64,000 nt of DNA from Sorangium aterium (GCF_028368935.1 NZ_JAQNDK010000003.1:62001-126000), one strand, 5' to 3'. Shown: positions 1 through 8,900, counted from the first letter of the stretch. A program made the numbers and translations. Notes: generated from the sequence alone by a model not told the origin.

Positions 1-624
1 CTCGCGTTCAGCGCGGAGCTCCCGCGCAAGCTGCGCTACACCGACGACGCGATCGCGTGGCTGGTCCGGCGGCCCTGGCCCGGCAACGTGCGCGAGCTCC
101 GGAACGTCGTCGAGCGGCTGGGGCTGCTCGCGGACGACGATCTCATCGACGTCCCCACGCTCGAGGAGCTCGCGCGCGAGCGCCCGGTCGTGGACGCCAC
201 CGCGGAGATCGACCGGCTGGCGCGCGCCCTGCTCGCGCTGCCCGAGCGGCTGGGATCGAAGCTCCGCGTGATCGAGCGCGCCGTCCTGCACCACGCGATC
301 GAGAGCTGCGGCGGCAACAAGGCGGCGGCGGCGCGCCTCATCGGCGTCGATCGGAAGATGCTCGAGCGGCGCTGGGACCGGCACACCGGCGAGGAGCCGC
401 CGAGCAGCCGGCGGATGTCGATGCCGACGCCGATCGCCGGGCGCCACCTCGGCGAGGAGCCGCCGAGCAGCCGGCGTCACACGCCCGCGAACGGGACGCG
501 GCACCTCGGCGAGGAGCTGTCGGGCAGCCGCAACCAGACGCCCGCGAACTTGCCGCGGTACGTCGGCGAGGAAGCGCCGACCACCCGCCGCCAGGTGCTG
601 CCGCCAGGCCACGACGACGCCTGA
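1..624 (+). CDS. Sigma-54-dependent activator, C-terminal part (5' end outside window)
   Basis: The reading frame is open from base 1, so the protein starts before the window. The visible part begins in the end of the AAA+ domain, with the conserved WPGNVREL motif at about bases 79-102. A Fis-type helix-turn-helix follows (GGNKAAAARLIGVDRKMLERRW, bases about 310-378). This order is typical of enhancer-binding proteins that activate sigma-54 RNA polymerase by ATP hydrolysis; the N-terminal sensor domain is not visible. The unusual part is the last ~75 residues, after the helix-turn-helix: four units of 19-21 residues, each beginning GEE (units start near bases 388, 451, 508 and 565) and rich in Ser/Arg/Pro. 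Such a tail is not standard for the family. The stop is TGA at 622-624. Confidence in the family is high; the regulated genes are unknown. Confidence 0.88.
   Translation, partial: LAFSAELPRKLRYTDDAIAWLVRRPWPGNVRELRNVVERLGLLADDDLIDVPTLEELARERPVVDATAEIDRLARALLALPERLGSKLRVIERAVLHHAIESCGGNKAAAARLIGVDRKMLERRWDRHTGEEPPSSRRMSMPTPIAGRHLGEEPPSSRRHTPANGTRHLGEELSGSRNQTPANLPRYVGEEAPTTRRQVLPPGHDDA
388..612 (+). repeat. Four-unit protein-coding repeat (19-21 aa units)
   Basis: Units start at 388, 451, 508 and 565, so the spacing is 63, 57 and 57 bases, always a multiple of three. The first two share a long identical stretch encoding GEEPPSSRR. The third and fourth are diverged (GEELSGSR, GEEAPTTRR). The repeat forms the C-terminal tail of the sigma-54 activator. 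Confidence 0.8.
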
Positions 625-668
625 GCGGCGCGGCGCCGCCGGCGTGCCGCGCTATCGGGTTTGGGGTG

Positions 669-1970
669 CTACTTCCTGCCGATGCCCGTGTAAACGAACC
701 CCATGCCGCGGAGCTCGTCCGGCTCCCAGATGTTGCGCCCGTCGAAGAGCGTCGGGGAGCTCAGGATGCGCTTCAGCCGGTGGAAATCCGGGCGCCGGTA
801 CTCGTGCCACTCGGTGACGACGACCAGCGCGTCCGCGCCCTCGGCCGCGCCGTACATGCCGTCGCTCAGGAGGATGCGGTTCCCGTAGATGGCGCGCACG
901 TTCGGCATCGCCTGCGGGTCGTGCGCCTGGACGGTCGCGCCCGCCTCGAGCAGCGCGTCGATGAGCGTGAGCGCCGGCGCCTCGCGGATGTCGTCCGTTT
1001 GCGGCTTGAACGCGAGCCCCCAGACCGCGATCGTCTTCCCCTTCAGCGCGCCGTCGAAGTGGGCGCTCACCTTGCTGGCGAGCAGCCGCTTCTGCCGCGC
1101 GTTGATCCGCTCCGTCGCCCGGACGATCTCCAGATCGTGCCCGACGGAGCCCGCGGTGTAGAGGATGGCCGAGAGGTCCTTGGGGAAGCACGATCCGCCG
1201 AACCCGGGGCCGGCGAACAGGAACTTCGTGCCGATGCGGGGGTCGGCCCCGACGCCCTTGCGCACGAGCTCGATGTCCGCGCCGACCTTCTCCGCGAGCA
1301 CGGCCAGGTCGTTCATGAACGAGATGCGCGACGCGAGCAGCGCGTTCGCGGCGTACTTGGTGAGCTCGGCCGAGCGCGCGTCCATGAGCTGGATGCGGTC
1401 GCTCGCCCGCACGAACGGGTTGTAGAGGTGGCGCAGGATCTCGCGGGCCTTCGGGTCGTCCGAGCCGATGATCACGCGGTCGGGCTTCATGAAGTCGTTC
1501 ACCGCGTCGCCCTCCTTGAGGAACTCCGGGTTCGACGCGACAGCGAACGGCTGGGTGGCGTTCGCGCCGATGATCTGTCGGAGCCGGTCCGCCGTCCCGA
1601 CGGGGACCGTGCTCTTCGTGGCGATCACCTTGAAATTGTTCAGGTTCTTGCCGATCGTCTCGCCGACGGCCTCGACGGCGGAGAGGTCTGCGGAGCCGTC
1701 GTCCGCCTGGGGCGTCCCGACGGCGATGAAGACGATCTCGGCGTCGCGGATGGCGCTGGCGACGTCGGTGGAGAACCGGAGCCTGCCGTCGCGCGTGTTC
1801 TTCGCGATCAGCACGTCGAGGCCGGGCTCGTAGATCGGCACCTCTCCGCGCTTCAGCATCTCGATCTTGGCAGCGGACACGTCGACGCACGCCACGTCAT
1901 TCCCGAAATCCGCGAACCCCGCGCCGGCGACGAGGCCGACATACCCTGTTCCCACGACGGCAAGCTGCAT
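669..1970 (-). CDS. ugd: UDP-glucose 6-dehydrogenase
   Basis: This 433-residue protein oxidises UDP-glucose to UDP-glucuronate with two NAD+, supplying sugar precursors for polysaccharide. The N-terminal Rossmann motif GTGYVGL lies at residues 7-13. The substrate-contact segment around STVPVGTADRLR lies near 120-131. The catalytic cysteine motif GFGGSCFPKD contains Cys261. Length and domain order fit the bacterial Ugd/TuaD family. The start is ATG at 1970, and the Rossmann motif begins six residues in, so no longer form is needed. The gene faces the sigma-54 activator tail to tail and is separated from the next minus-strand gene by about 180 bases, so it may have its own promoter. GDP-mannose dehydrogenase is a related alternative, but the motif set fits Ugd better. 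Confidence 0.95.
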   Translation of the reverse strand: MQLAVVGTGYVGLVAGAGFADFGNDVACVDVSAAKIEMLKRGEVPIYEPGLDVLIAKNTRDGRLRFSTDVASAIRDAEIVFIAVGTPQADDGSADLSAVEAVGETIGKNLNNFKVIATKSTVPVGTADRLRQIIGANATQPFAVASNPEFLKEGDAVNDFMKPDRVIIGSDDPKAREILRHLYNPFVRASDRIQLMDARSAELTKYAANALLASRISFMNDLAVLAEKVGADIELVRKGVGADPRIGTKFLFAGPGFGGSCFPKDLSAILYTAGSVGHDLEIVRATERINARQKRLLASKVSAHFDGALKGKTIAVWGLAFKPQTDDIREAPALTLIDALLEAGATVQAHDPQAMPNVRAIYGNRILLSDGMYGAAEGADALVVVTEWHEYRRPDFHRLKRILSSPTLFDGRNIWEPDELRGMGFVYTGIGRK

Positions 1971-2147
1971 GGGCGGGACGCTACCACGACCCCGGCGCCG
2001 TTCGAGCCGGCAGTCGCACGGACTGTGACCCTCGATCGATCTGTCCTACTCCTCTCGCGTGCGCGCGCGCGCCGAGCGTTCGTGCTGCCCTTGCCCTCCC
2101 TGAGCAAAGGGGCTGCCGGGCGCTCCACGGCAGAGGCGCCGCGCGGC

Positions 2148-3839
2148 TCAGGGGTGGACGAACACCACGGTGCCGGTCAGCGAGCGCGCTGCGCCGTGCC
2201 ATCCCGGCGGGACGGCCGGCTCGGTCCAGAAGAACAGGCGGCGGGCGTCCTCTGGAGACAGGTTGATGCAGCCGTGGCTCTTGGGCCGGCCGAACTTGTC
2301 GTGCCAGTACGCGCCGTGCAGCGCATACCCCTCCTCGAAGTACTGCACGTAAGGCACGTCGCGCAGCTCGAACTCCTCGCCGACGGTGTCCGAGTCCATG
2401 GTGCTCGTGACGAACTTCGTGTGGATACGGAAGATCCCGCGCTTGGTCGCGGTGCTGGACTCGTGATCATCGAGCCCCGCCTCACCGCTCGAGATCAGCG
2501 TCGCATAGACGGGCTTCGTGCCCTCGTAGGCGACGAGCACCTGCTTCGTGATGTTGACGTCGAGCCACTTCTCGCCGTTCTTGCCCCAGGCAGGCATCTT
2601 CTTGGCAGGGTCGATGCGGCCTGCGTGGCGGTCGTCGACCCAGTCGCCGTCCTTCGTCTCGTAGTGCAGCTTGCCGCCGAAGAACTGCTGCTTGCCGGTG
2701 AGCGGCACGGCGGATCGCCACTCGAGCTCTCCGCCGTCGACGAGCTTCTTGCCCACGAGGCGCCACCGCTTGCCCCCGGCGCGGCGCACGAGCGCGAACG
2801 GGAAGTCGACGTCCTTGCCGATCTCGACGCCGTGGAACTCGGAGCCGCGGATGGGGCGGAACCTGTCGGCCGGGATGACGCGCAGATCGGTGGTGACGTT
2901 GTAGCGCCGGCCCTCGTGGAGGAACGACTCGAGGAAGGCCATCCCGTTGCGCCGCGAGACCTCGTCGATCTTCACGGCGTCGCTGGTCTTGATGAGGCCG
3001 GAGAGGTTGGGGGCGCGCCGGCCGTCGCGCAGGTACCAGGGGATCTCGCGATCGGTGATGCGCTGCGCGAGCGCGTCGAGCGCGGGCGGGGCTGGCTCGG
3101 CGCTCCATTTGAGCCAGACGTCGAGGCCGTAGGTGGCGCCGCTCTCCTCGTCCCTGGCCCAGCGATCGAGGTGCTTCTTGAGGTTGGGCTCGAAGCGCGC
3201 GAGATCGTCCTCGGTCGGGATGCGCGCGTAGGCGGGGCCGCCGCGCGTGACGGTCCCGTACATGTACGGGAGCTTGTGGGTGACGTCGGGGCGGCGGGCC
3301 GCAGCGCGGACGATCTCGTCGTCGAGGTCGAGCGTCGCATCGGGGCCGACGCACACGTAGCCGAACGGCTTGATCTTGCGGAAGCCCCCGGGGCACCCGG
3401 ACGTGCCGGCGGGCTCGGGATCCATCTCCACGACCGCGCCGGCGCGCAGGAAGCCGACGGGCTTCGCGTCGGTGCTGGGCCGCGCAAGGACGCGGGTGAG
3501 CATCGAGGTGCTGGCGAGCCGCGGGCGGCCCTCGGGGACCGGCGCCGGCGGGGTGGCGACGCCGCCGAGCGAGACGATCGGCGGGCCCGCGGGCAGGCCG
3601 GGCGGCGGCTCGTCCTCGGCCGGGGCAGACGAGGCGAGGGCCGCAGGGGAGGCGAGGGCGGCGGCGGAGGCGCCCTGGGCCTTCTGGCTTCCGGCGGCGC
3701 CGGGGAGCTCGATGGGCGCGTCGGCGGCGCTCCCGGAGCGGCCGCAGGCCGAGAGAGACGCGGCGAGCGCGAGGAGTGCGAGCGCATGGCGGCTCGCCGC
3801 GAGCGTGGCTGCGGCGCGCGTTCGAGGCGGCGTGTCCAT
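2148..3839 (-). CDS. L,D-transpeptidase (YkuD) lipoprotein
   Basis: The protein (563 residues from the ATG at 3839) has an N-terminal lipoprotein signal: an Arg-containing start, a hydrophobic stretch and the lipobox LSAC. It should therefore be anchored in the cell envelope. The C-terminal YkuD domain carries the catalytic SHGCINL motif (Ser-His-Gly-Cys at about 521-524) with the upstream histidine in HGAYWHDKFG. YkuD enzymes form 3-3 peptidoglycan cross-links or attach proteins to peptidoglycan. The middle 400 residues are not recognised, apart from a possible SH3-like segment near residue 90. A longer form could begin at a GTG at 3920 that overlaps the stop of the upstream gene (GTGA), which would mean translational coupling. 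I prefer 3839 because it puts the signal peptide at the N-terminus. Confidence 0.88.
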   Translation of the reverse strand: MDTPPRTRAAATLAASRHALALLALAASLSACGRSGSAADAPIELPGAAGSQKAQGASAAALASPAALASSAPAEDEPPPGLPAGPPIVSLGGVATPPAPVPEGRPRLASTSMLTRVLARPSTDAKPVGFLRAGAVVEMDPEPAGTSGCPGGFRKIKPFGYVCVGPDATLDLDDEIVRAAARRPDVTHKLPYMYGTVTRGGPAYARIPTEDDLARFEPNLKKHLDRWARDEESGATYGLDVWLKWSAEPAPPALDALAQRITDREIPWYLRDGRRAPNLSGLIKTSDAVKIDEVSRRNGMAFLESFLHEGRRYNVTTDLRVIPADRFRPIRGSEFHGVEIGKDVDFPFALVRRAGGKRWRLVGKKLVDGGELEWRSAVPLTGKQQFFGGKLHYETKDGDWVDDRHAGRIDPAKKMPAWGKNGEKWLDVNITKQVLVAYEGTKPVYATLISSGEAGLDDHESSTATKRGIFRIHTKFVTSTMDSDTVGEEFELRDVPYVQYFEEGYALHGAYWHDKFGRPKSHGCINLSPEDARRLFFWTEPAVPPGWHGAARSLTGTVVFVHP

Positions 3840-3916
3840 GGCGCGCCGACCGTAGTGCACAGGAGGGGGAGGAGGGCCAGTTTTCGGCAGGCGGATGGAG
3901 GTGGGCTCTCGGCGCC

Positions 3917-5314
3917 TCACCTCGGATCAGGCGCCGAGAGCCGCCCTCGCCGCGCCTCCACGCCGGGATCGGCGGCCGCGTCGTGGTGCACGATCAGGGT
4001 GAACGGATACCGATCTTCACCTCTCGTATCGGGATCGTAGGCCCCGGTGGGCAGCGCGGTCACCACGAGCGTTCGTTTCCCGTCCGCTGCGAGCTTCAGC
4101 TCCGCGGAGCCGGACGACAGATCCAGGATCTCGCCGTCCGAGTCGGGCGTCAGACCGGGGACGGCCTGGACGACGAAGCGGCGCCTCGCGTCGTCGGGCG
4201 CCTCGAGCGACACCCGGAGCGATCGAGGCGTGTCCGCGCCCGCCGAGAGCTCGATATAGCTGGTGCCGAGCAACATCGGCGCGCGCTCGCGGATGTCGAT
4301 CCTGCCCGGCCTGGCCTCGACCTGGGCCGCCAGCGAGAGCTTGGCCGCCGCGAGGTTCTCCAGGCCACCCGCGAAGTGCCGGAAATGGCGGTCGTCGATG
4401 TGATCACCGGTGTACCAGCGCCAGCGCGCGAGCTCGGGGACGGCCTCGACATAGCTTGTGCCCGCCGCCTCTCGGAGCATCGCATCGAGCGCATCGACGA
4501 AGTCAGGCTCGTTGGGCTGCGCGCCGTCGCCTGGGCCGGCAGCGTCGCGCGACCCGAGCCACATGCGCGAGACGAACCTCGGATCGCCGTCGAAGAACCG
4601 ATCCTTGAGGTAGAGCAGCACCATGGAGGCGCCGTACATGGACCACGTCTCGTAATGGTCGTTGTGGTCGATGGCCCAGTCCGGGTGCCTCTGGAAATCG
4701 GCCAGGCTCTCGCCCGCGTAGTGATCCGCGCGGACCTGGTCGAGGAACAACGCCGACATCTCGAAGACGACGGGGCTCTCGCTCCAGTCGTCGGCGGCCT
4801 GCGAGGCGTGCGCCATCTCGTGCACCACGGTCTCCTCGAGCGCGGAGCCGCCGTAAGGCCCCCACGGATCGACGATCATGGTGGGATGCCGGTCGTCCCA
4901 CGAGGTCGACGGCTCGCCTCCGAGGACGTCGACGAGGCAGCTGCGGTGGCCTCTCCACACGAACACGTCCAACGCGTCGTCCGGTCCGCACTCTCCACCA
5001 TCGCCGATGGGCGGGCGCATGCCGATCTGGTTCACATGATAGTCCCAGCCCTCCTCGACGAACGCGAGGACCTGGCGCGCGGTGTCGCGCTCTTCCGCCT
5101 TGTAATGATGGACGAGCACCGGGAGCGTCGAGGATCGAAGGGAGAAAGGAAACATCTCCTCGAAGTCGATTCGCCCACAGATGCTCTCGCCTTCCGGCAA
5201 AGGGTGCTTGTACTCCGCAGTTGTGGCCGGGGTCGTGTCATCTCCCTCTGTGCCGCAGCCGACAGGCCCGAGGCCGAGGGTGAAGCAAGCCAGCCAGGGA
5301 AGGGATCTCCGCAT
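3917..5314 (-). CDS. Putative zinc metalloprotease-like lipoprotein
   Basis: This 465-residue protein begins with a short lipoprotein signal ending at Cys20 (GPVGC). The segment VVHEMAHASQ contains an HExxH zinc motif at residues 165-169. A glutamate follows about 16 residues later (VVFEMSALF), and this stretch resembles gluzincin-type active sites. The C-terminal half, from about residue 330, looks beta-rich, and no named domain is recognised there. It is probably an envelope-anchored, secreted hydrolase of unknown substrate. It lies directly upstream of the L,D-transpeptidase gene, and its TGA overlaps a GTG of that gene, so the two are probably one operon. The family assignment rests on the HExxH motif alone and is moderate. 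Confidence 0.65.
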   Translation of the reverse strand: MRRSLPWLACFTLGLGPVGCGTEGDDTTPATTAEYKHPLPEGESICGRIDFEEMFPFSLRSSTLPVLVHHYKAEERDTARQVLAFVEEGWDYHVNQIGMRPPIGDGGECGPDDALDVFVWRGHRSCLVDVLGGEPSTSWDDRHPTMIVDPWGPYGGSALEETVVHEMAHASQAADDWSESPVVFEMSALFLDQVRADHYAGESLADFQRHPDWAIDHNDHYETWSMYGASMVLLYLKDRFFDGDPRFVSRMWLGSRDAAGPGDGAQPNEPDFVDALDAMLREAAGTSYVEAVPELARWRWYTGDHIDDRHFRHFAGGLENLAAAKLSLAAQVEARPGRIDIRERAPMLLGTSYIELSAGADTPRSLRVSLEAPDDARRRFVVQAVPGLTPDSDGEILDLSSGSAELKLAADGKRTLVVTALPTGAYDPDTRGEDRYPFTLIVHHDAAADPGVEARRGRLSAPDPR

Positions 5315-5457
5315 CGAGGCGCTTTAACCGAGCCTCCGGGGAGCTTGCAAGCTTGCAAGGATGCGAGGAGCGGCTGCCAGCATGGCCGCGTGGCGCGAGG
5401 GAGCAGCACCTGGCTGCGTGCGTGCCAGAGGTGCTGCCTCTCACCGCGGCTGGAGTG

Positions 5458-5862
5458 CTAGGCAGACTGGTCGAGCTCTCGCAACACGTCGCGGAGCGCC
5501 TGGGCCTCGGCACGCTCGAGGATCACGGGCGCTGACAGGGGCGTGGGCGCGTGGTCGCGAAACTCCACGGGCTGGAAGGCGGCGAGCGCACCGGACGCGG
5601 TGTAGGCGAGATCCAGGCGCACCGCGGAGGTGTCCGGGTCGCCGTCCTCGTCGAGGGCGAAGGGGAGCTTCGCGATGGCGGCGAAGTCCCGCCTCTCCAG
5701 GGCGGTGGTGAGCGCTCCGATCGGGCAGGTGAAGTAGCGGAAGCCTTCTTCCACCTTCTCACCCGTGGAAGTGTACACGAACTCGCTCAGGATCAGCCAT
5801 TTGCGACGGGTGGTGAAGCGAGGATCGGCGCGCAGGAAGTCGGAAAGGTCTTGGATCGCCAT
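5458..5862 (-). CDS. Hypothetical protein (134 aa)
   Basis: I do not recognise the family. The chosen ATG at 5862 gives 134 residues beginning MAIQDLSDFL. A TTG at 5880 would add six residues and is less likely. The protein has no signal peptide or membrane segment. It is acidic, with a predicted mixed alpha/beta composition and an invariant-looking core around WLILSEFVYTSTGEK and FRYFTCPIGALTTAL. It lies between the start of the metalloprotease-like lipoprotein gene and the end of the phosphatidyltransferase, with its own upstream gap of about 150 bases. Normal codon use supports a real gene. Confidence 0.6.
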   Translation of the reverse strand: MAIQDLSDFLRADPRFTTRRKWLILSEFVYTSTGEKVEEGFRYFTCPIGALTTALERRDFAAIAKLPFALDEDGDPDTSAVRLDLAYTASGALAAFQPVEFRDHAPTPLSAPVILERAEAQALRDVLRELDQSA

Positions 5863-6011
5863 CGTGCGTTCATACCGCAACCGGGCTCAAGATATCCATC
5901 AGTCCGTCGGGGCGGGTCACGCTGCTCGGTCATCGCGCACACGAACGCAGGGTGGGTCGTCTCGATGCGTTGATCTTATGACATGGCCCTACGGCGGGGG
6001 GCGATGAGGGA

Positions 6012-6771
6012 TTACGACCGTCCGAACCTGAGCAGCAGCCCGAGCCAGCCCTTCGCGAGGTAAAGGAGGTTGATCAGCACATACATCCAGAAGAATACGT
6101 CGAGCCGGTCCGCGAGCGCGAACGCCCAGATGTGGCTCGGGTAGTGGTTCAGGAAGCGCAGGAACGTCATCACGAGCGCCGCCGCCCGGGCGGCGGACGA
6201 CCGGGGCCGCTCCTCCGTGGCCGTCTCGTAATAGGCGGAGACCGACGTCTCCTTGCCGCTGATCTCGGGGCGGCGGACGAAGTTCGTCAGCGAGATCGCC
6301 GAGGCGATCACCGCGACCCCGACGACGCCGGCGAGCAGGAAGCGCGGGTCCCCGCCGGGCCAGCGGCCGCCGTCGAGCCCGAGGCCGCCGGCGCTGAAGA
6401 GGCGCATCGAGAGGGCCCCCGAGAGGAGCACCGCCTTGAGCTCGTCCGTGAAGAAGTCGAAGAGGTGGCCCTCCTTCGACGCGAGTTGCTTGTGCCGCGC
6501 CAGCATCCCGTCGGCGCAGTCGAGCAGGTAGCTCAGCTCGAGCACGGCGATGGCGACGAGGCCCCCCCGCCGCCGTGGGCAGCGCGACGAGCAGCGCCGC
6601 CGCGACCACGAACACGGCGAGGTTGAGCAGCGTCACCTGGTTCGGCGTGATCGAGGTCCGCGCGAGCAGCGCGACCACGCCGCCGGCGAGCGGGCGCATC
6701 AGGTACGTGTTGAAGAGCTGATCGTGCTTCTTCCGCGTGGCCAGGTAGATCCGCTTCGCTTCGCCGAGCAT
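6012..6771 (-). pseudogene. CDP-alcohol phosphatidyltransferase, split by a frameshift
   Basis: The N-terminal part (ATG at 6771, starting MLGEAKRIYLATRKKHDQL) contains the cytoplasmic start and first membrane segment. The rest, including the full family signature DxxDGxxARx8Gx3Dx3D (begins DCADGMLARH), continues in another frame and ends at 6012. The switch falls at a run of seven G on the coding strand (C7 at 6562-6568). Removing one G joins the frames into about 252 residues reading ...TAAGGLVAIAVLELS. Enzymes of this family move a phosphoalcohol onto CDP-diacylglycerol, or the reverse, at the inner membrane. The alcohol substrate cannot be told from sequence. Either the gene is inactivated or the homopolymer length is a sequencing error. 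All catalytic aspartates are intact downstream of the shift. Confidence 0.85.
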
Positions 6772-6856
6772 GGCCGGCGCATCCTAGCCGAGCGGCTCGC
6801 GTCTTGCTCGGGCGGCGGCGCCTTCACCCCCGGCTGACGGATCGCCCGCCGCCCGG

Positions 6857-8044
6857 TCAGCGCCGCGCCGGGCGCGAGGCGGGCGCGCCCGCGTCGAGCG
6901 GCTCGTCGCTCCAGTCGACGGCGATCGAGTCCTCCTTGGCGGCCTCGGGGCGCACCCACTCCTTGGTGATGGAGCCGCCGCTCACGGGAGGCTCGTCGCT
7001 CCAGTCGACGGCGATGGAGGTCGAGACGCTCGCGGGGTGCACCGCGATCGTGGCGGGCCCGCCCTCGTCCGCGGCGCCTCGGGGCGACGGCTGCTCTCGC
7101 AGCGTGATCGCGTCCGGAGCGAGCGCATGCGCGAACCGCGACGCGCACGGCGGCGGCTCGCTGCGCAGGAGGGCGCGCACGTCCTCCAGCATCTGGCGCG
7201 CGTCGGGGTAGCGCTGATCGCGGTCGAAGGCGAGCGCGCGATCGACGACGAGGCACACGTCGCGCGGCGCGTACGGCGCGCGCTGCGCGAGCGGCGGCGC
7301 CGGCTCCCTCCCCATCTTCAGCAGGAGGTCGAAGTCGGTGCTCGCCTCGTGGACGTGGCGGCCGGCGATCAGCCGGAACATGGTGGCGCCGACCGCGAAC
7401 AGGTCGGCGCGGGCGTCGATGTCGCGGCCCTTCGCCTGCTCCGGCGGCATGTACGGCGTCGTGCCGAGCACCAGGCCCATCCGCGTGAGCTCCCCCTGGA
7501 GGCTCGAGTCCTGGCGGATCCGCGCGAGCCCGAAATCGAGGACCTTGATGCGCGGGCCGCCGCCTTGCGCGGGCGCGTCCCCCGCGCCGTCGCCGACGAC
7601 GTACAGGTTGGGCGGCTTGATGTCGCGGTGGATGATCCCCTGCGCGTGCGCCGCGGCGAGCGTGTCGAGCACCTGCGCGGTGAAGCGGAGCACCTCGGCA
7701 AGCGGGAGGCCGCCGAGGCGGCGCTCGCGCTGGGCGAGCGACTCGCCCTCGAGCAGCTCCATCACCAGGAACGGCGCCCCGTCCTCGGCGACGTCGATGT
7801 CGCGGATCTCGACGGCGCCCGGGTGGCGGAAGCGGTTCGCGGCCTGGGCCTCGCGCTCGAACCGGTCGCAGATCTCCTTCGACTGCGCGGCCTGCGGGTG
7901 CAGGATCTTGAGCGCGTCCCGGCGGCCGATCCGGTGGACGCCGACGTAGACGGCGGCCATGCCGCCGGCGCCGAGCAGCCGCTCCAGCGTCCACTTGTTG
8001 CGGATCGTGGTCCCCACGCGGTGTGAGGCGGTTTCGCTGCTCAT
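6857..8044 (-). CDS. Serine/threonine protein kinase
   Basis: The 395-residue protein has a complete Hanks-type kinase domain: glycine loop GAGGMAAVY (25-33), ATP-contact Lys46 in ALKIL, catalytic loop HRDIKPPN (139-146), DFG at 170-172 and a PPEQ variant of the APE motif. HRD preceding DIK suggests an RD-type active kinase. The start ATG at 8044 leaves a 19-residue lead before the domain; the frame stays open far upstream, but that stretch has no kinase-like character. There is no transmembrane segment, so the kinase is probably cytosolic. The C-terminal tail holds two copies of SIAVDWSDEP, encoded by 25 identical bases at 6901-6925 and 6991-7015, perhaps a docking motif. The gene is divergent from the 2TM protein gene, with about 75 bases between starts. 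Confidence 0.93.
   Translation of the reverse strand: MSSETASHRVGTTIRNKWTLERLLGAGGMAAVYVGVHRIGRRDALKILHPQAAQSKEICDRFEREAQAANRFRHPGAVEIRDIDVAEDGAPFLVMELLEGESLAQRERRLGGLPLAEVLRFTAQVLDTLAAAHAQGIIHRDIKPPNLYVVGDGAGDAPAQGGGPRIKVLDFGLARIRQDSSLQGELTRMGLVLGTTPYMPPEQAKGRDIDARADLFAVGATMFRLIAGRHVHEASTDFDLLLKMGREPAPPLAQRAPYAPRDVCLVVDRALAFDRDQRYPDARQMLEDVRALLRSEPPPCASRFAHALAPDAITLREQPSPRGAADEGGPATIAVHPASVSTSIAVDWSDEPPVSGGSITKEWVRPEAAKEDSIAVDWSDEPLDAGAPASRPARR
6901..7015 (-). repeat. Two copies of a 25-base coding repeat in the kinase tail
   Basis: The same 25 bases occur at 6901-6925 and 6991-7015, 90 bases apart and in frame. They encode SIAVDWSDEP twice. Conservation at the DNA level, including silent positions, suggests recent duplication. 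Confidence 0.75.
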
Positions 8045-8119
8045 GGGGTCCTTGCGTTCATGGAAGCGGCGCGGCCGCACGCGGTCAAGCGTATGCTCCG
8101 CGCGGTCGCGAGGAGAGCG

Positions 8120-8851
8120 ATGACGAGACCGGGCAAGCAGAGCGGGCGGCAGTACACCGAGGCCGAGGTGCGGGCCATCCTGGAGCGCGCCCTCCGGGAC
8201 ACGCAGGCGCGCGGCGTGAGCCATGACGAACTCGTCGCGGCGGCCGAGGAGATCGGCATCTCGCGGGGCGCCATCGAGGCTGCGTCGCGCGACGTCGAGC
8301 ATGTCCGGGGCGAGGAGGAGGCGCGCGAGGCCATCCTTGCGCGCCGGCGCAAGGGGTTCCGCACGCACCTGTTCTCGTTCCTCCTCGTGAACGCGTTCCT
8401 CTTCGCGGTGAACGCGCTCACGGACGGGCCGTGGTGGTTCTTCTGGCCGCTGCTCGGGTGCGGCCTGGGGCTCGCCTTCCACGCGCTCGGCGCGCTCTCC
8501 AGCGACGTGTCCCCGCGCCAGATCCGCGGGGAGCTCGAGCGCAGCGCCGCGCAGGCGCGGAAAGAGCAGCACCGGCGGCTGAAGGAGCAGCGCAGGGCCG
8601 AGCGCCTCGAGCGCAAGCAGCGCCTCGAGCAGAGCGCGGAGGACTTCGGGCATGCGGTCGAGGAGGGGGTCGCGACGGTGCTCTCGCGGATCGCGCAGGA
8701 GATCCGCGGGAGCGCTCCGCCGCCGGCGCCGGTCGAGGGCGCGTCGAAGCGGTCGCGGATCGCGCCGCTCGACGCGGAGGAGGCGGAGTTCGAGGAGCTC
8801 GGCGAGGAAGAGGCGGATCGCGCGGCCCGGCGAGGCCGCGGCGACCGCTGA
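8120..8851 (+). CDS. 2TM-domain membrane protein
   Basis: I chose the ATG at 8120 because a strong ribosome site (AGGAGAG, 8111-8117) sits just before it. Upstream ATGs at 8060 and 8093 lack one. The product is 243 residues. Residues 11-50 (YTEAEVRAILERAL...SHDELVAAAEEIGIS) are a short helical domain seen ahead of 2TM segments in myxobacterial proteins. Two membrane helices follow at about 83-100 and 106-124, joined by a short TDGPWWF loop, which matches the 2TM domain family. The C-terminal half is a highly charged, probably coiled-coil cytoplasmic region ending in an acidic stretch. The function is unknown. Its divergent position next to a Ser/Thr kinase suggests, but does not prove, a signalling link. 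Confidence 0.75.
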   Translation: MTRPGKQSGRQYTEAEVRAILERALRDTQARGVSHDELVAAAEEIGISRGAIEAASRDVEHVRGEEEAREAILARRRKGFRTHLFSFLLVNAFLFAVNALTDGPWWFFWPLLGCGLGLAFHALGALSSDVSPRQIRGELERSAAQARKEQHRRLKEQRRAERLERKQRLEQSAEDFGHAVEEGVATVLSRIAQEIRGSAPPPAPVEGASKRSRIAPLDAEEAEFEELGEEEADRAARRGRGDR

Positions 8852-8900
8852 CGGCGGCGCGCAGCGCGCGTGGCGCTGACCTTCGCGGCGCGCGAGCACG

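Noticed and set aside
57-4040. Very long plus-strand open frame opposite ugd and the transpeptidase
   Set aside because: High GC gives few stop codons on the antisense strand. The frame has no domain and overlaps three well-supported genes on the other strand.
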